From: Lepidurus packardi
Taxonomy: Eukaryota; Arthropoda; Branchiopoda; Notostraca; Triopsidae
Reading direction: 5' to 3'
DNA: 64,000 nucleotides
NCBI GenBank assembly: GCA_023053545.1
Contig: JAKZAN010000005.1
Location: forward strand, 1,550,001 to 1,614,000
Below, one piece after another: positions 61,615 through 64,000 of the stretch (positions are counted from its first letter, which is position 1; each line of letters starts with the position of its first letter). Made by a program: the position numbers and the translations under genes. The notes under the pieces are model-generated. The model was not told the origin of the DNA, searched no databases, and was given only the letters and a program-made list of their open reading frames with translations.

Positions 61615-63112
61615 TCAATCGTATTCCGAGCCGATCGTAATGCTTAGAGAATCGGAAATGATGCTCGTCTTATGGTACCACATATTCGTGTCGACCACAA
61701 CTAGAATACACAAGAAGCGCAGAAACCTTGTTAATTCCGGAGTAAAAAGGTATTTTTGTTGCTTCGGACTAGATATAAATAAGTTACTTATGTCTCCTGG
61801 GTTCACGGTTACTTTCATGGAATTGCATTCGTGATAGCATTCGGGAGGGGGCTCCAGTGACCAAAGCTTTTGACCCATGATCTGCGCCTGCCAGGAGGGC
61901 AATTCCACATGATCTACCTATTCCCCGGGGAATAAAACGAACGAAGGTTATATCGCGTGCAGTCCTGAAGAAATTTTTTTTTTTTATTTCACACGGTGTA
62001 GTTTTCAAGAGTGCGAGCAACACTTCCTTTTGATTGTATTTATGTTTTTTGCCTCTTTGGGGTTAAGTGTTATCGATGGAAACTATAACTCGGTTAGCTT
62101 TCATTGGAATCTGGCAACTTTCATGGTAGAAATAACAGAAAGGATAGAAACAGAAATGCCAGTTGAACGCATTCATTCTCGGATTACCGTTAGTAATCAT
62201 AATCATGATTAGCTAGTTGTTTTATCCAAGGAAATAGAAACTTACGTGCATGTGAGCTCCGTGTCCGGGCGTACCCATAAATATCCAATCCGTACGGGAA
62301 GATTCTGAATTCAGTGGTAAGAAATATGGCCTTTGATAATGGTGTCGTAAAACATCCGCGGCGTACACGTCGCAATTGCTCCTAGGAATGTAGCCCAAAA
62401 ATAGCCATTTTATTATTCATTTTTAGCAATTATATTTACCTGTTTAGCAATTATATTTAACTGTTATTCAGCAGTTATATTACAATTAGATTGAGAAAGT
62501 TTTTGCTCACTGTTTTTCTTTCCTTTCTTAAATATTTTGCGGAGATATTACAAGAGTGCTACTTGTACAAGCTTTTAGGTATGATTAGGTAGAGCATTAT
62601 GGGTTTAGAACATTTTAAGCGTGTTTTGTGGAGCTTACCAACCAATGTACCAAGGCTCCAAACTTCGTTGGTGAGTCATGTTAAGGGCTTCTGCCAGGGT
62701 CTGAAATTCGGTTTCGTAGGGGAAAAATTGACATCCTTTGACAGATTGCTTGCTTATTTCATGGTTCGTGTGGTCTTCCATATAAAGCTGCCGAAAAAAG
62801 TCCAAGCTAAAATAGCTTGATGCTGTCCAATTCACCATCGCATCCGTTATGACCACCGGACGACCCGAGTAGGCGTACCTATTTTTCGGCCAGGAAATTA
62901 TTTCGTCCATGACAAGAAAGTGAATGAACCAGTTGCAGTTATACATATATATTTTGTCATTTTCTTTATTTTTTTTTTAGGCCTTACAGTTTCTCGAAGG
63001 ACGTCAGCGCCAGATTAGACCGTCTGTCCACCTCAGTGATTCCGCGACAACGATCACAGTCCACCGGAGGTCGAAAAAGCTCTTTGGCCAGCGAAGGCAT
63101 GTCAATAATACA
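61615..63112 (-). CDS. JmjC/cupin-type 2-oxoglutarate Fe(II) oxygenase (5' end incomplete)
   Basis: Five minus-strand exons, transcript order: 63112-62988, 62878-62639, 62381-62246, 61917-61788, 61700-61615; all introns GT-AG and phases agree, giving 238 residues to the TGA. Landmarks: MPSLAKELFRPP and a CxxC (CDRC) near the start; YAYSGRPVVITDAM; WIFMGTPGHGAHMH running across the junction into VDHVELPSWQAQI; WSLEPPPECYHEC; DTNMWYHKT; SITIGSEYD at the end. His167-Val168-Asp169 is the HxD iron motif and His220 (WYH) the distal ligand, as in JmjC/cupin_8 hydroxylases or demethylases. Substrate unknown. The 5' end is missing: the first exon here starts after a CAG acceptor, so upstream exons exist. 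Convergent with the receptor gene. Confidence 0.9.
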
Positions 63113-63479
63113 CTGAATCAAGTATGGAAAAGTAAAAAGAAAATACATTATGTTTTCTTAACACATTCTCATATCGCCTTTAGTTATAAAAGTACGTTTT
63201 GTACATAGAAGAAAAAAGGCACACAAAATAGTGTCCAAAGTAAAAGGTACATCATGTGAAGCCCTTTACTACAGAAGTTCGTAACTATAAGCGAAATATA
63301 GGAATTGGCTTACAGTAAGATAGTGTAAAATAAAAATGTTAAAATATTTCTATTGTAAAAGAAAAAAAAGGTCATGTAGAGAATCCGAATCTGGAGTCAC
63401 GCATCCCTTGAATAATTGAAAATCCCAAAAATTGGAGATTTGCAAACAGCAAAATGAAATAAAATTAAGCCTTTTATTG

Positions 63480-63546
63480 ATTTATCTTTGATGATCATAA
63501 GCATTTGTCTTTGATGATCACAACTAGGTGATCATCAAAGATAAAT
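63480..63546. repeat. Inverted repeat with internal direct copy
   Basis: An 18-bp arm (63480-63497) is the exact reverse complement of 63529-63546; a 13-bp partial copy of the left arm at 63508-63520 can pair with the same right arm. Two alternative hairpins are thus possible. It lies in the presumed first intron of the JmjC gene. Confidence 0.8.
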
Positions 63547-63813
63547 GTGAGTCTCGTAAAAGCACGACTTACGGTCAAGAATTGTTTCAGTATATATTTA
63601 ACCAATTTTGTTTCAAATTTTTTCTGTTAGATTAAATATCGTTACAAAGCAATGCTGAAAAGAAAGTACCTAAAAGAATGCGTACTAAATTCCAGAATAG
63701 TTCTCTTGTTGAAAGTTAAATTGTGGAAGTTTGAAGTTATATTTATATCAAATTAACTATGACAGATTATAGCCCGTGATCAGAGGGTACTTGGTGTTTT
63801 ATGACTCGATTAC

Positions 63814-63983
63814 GTGTTCAGTTTCCGCAGTGTTAGGTGGTTGAAGGCAAAAGCCCATGTCAGAAAGCTTTTGAAGCGCTTTCTCGACTCCTTTCTCTTT
63901 AAGAGTGAACGATAGAAGGGAAAAATCCATTCTCTTTCGGTCGTTTCGTCGAACCGAGCAGTCTTTAATCAACGAGAGCTCTT
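63814..63983 (-). CDS. Candidate upstream exon of the JmjC gene
   Basis: An open minus-strand stretch (..EELSLIKDCSVRRNDRKR.., ..KEKGVEKALQKLSDMGF..) that can be bounded by an acceptor (CTATAG before AAGAGC at 63983) and a donor (CAC/GTAATC at 63814). Its phase matches the start of the exon at 63112. Without the donor it would end at a stop at 63799. Sequence looks protein-like but no domain is recognised, so it is a candidate only. Confidence 0.4.
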
Positions 63984-64000
63984 CTATAGTTGACGGTAAG

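Noticed and set aside
62981-63113. + strand exon with acceptor TTTTTTTTTAG and a Ser/Arg-rich frame ending in TGA, as a last exon of the receptor gene
   Set aside because: The minus strand of the same DNA gives the JmjC exon (..MPSLAKELFRPP..) with correct splice sites and phase on both sides, so the + strand frame is a chance shadow.

Overview
This is eukaryotic nuclear DNA, most likely from an arthropod. Two host genes at the right end are recognisable: a BMP type II receptor of the wishful thinking/BMPR2 class, and a JmjC/cupin-type oxygenase. Both have very short introns (54-328 bp), which suggests a compact-intron pancrustacean such as a branchiopod; that placement is an inference.

Layout. 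(1) 1-4767: pieces of young Ty3/Gypsy LTR retrotransposons in mixed orientation: a gag fragment, an inverted LTR, an inverted pol 3' half, then an LTR with gag-pol on the + strand that runs into an assembly gap. (2) 4768-4867: 100 N. (3) 4868-about 54763: a head-to-tail array of a giant unit of about 8.1 kb, six copies plus a partial seventh, almost identical to one another. The unit lengths (8115, 8474, 8682, 8109, 5928, 8098 bp) are explained to the base by a few indels: 136-bp satellite copy number, a 7-bp insertion, an 18-bp deletion, single-base run changes, and one 2202-bp deletion carrying a 22-bp filler. Each full unit holds a minus-strand 283-codon ORF of unknown family, a small overlapping ORF, a Pro/Ala-rich open frame, a decayed leucine-rich-repeat gene fragment, a variable 136-bp satellite block and two perfect hairpins. 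(4) 54764-56662: single-copy DNA with a 688-bp nonautonomous DNA transposon (16-bp perfect terminal inverted repeats, TA target duplication) lying about 0.5 kb upstream of the receptor start codon. (5) 56663-60224 (+): the wit/BMPR2-type receptor, 10 coding exons, 901 residues, apparently intact. (6) 61615-63112 (-): a JmjC/cupin oxygenase convergent with the receptor gene, five exons reconstructed here, with a further candidate 5' exon near 63.9 kb.

The receptor and oxygenase genes look ordinary and intact. The unusual object is the giant tandem array: a recently homogenised macrosatellite that carries an unrecognised, mostly intact ORF with an internal variable satellite, and whose copies are visible mosaics of one another. 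Because the left edge is a scaffold gap, its true copy number is unknown.
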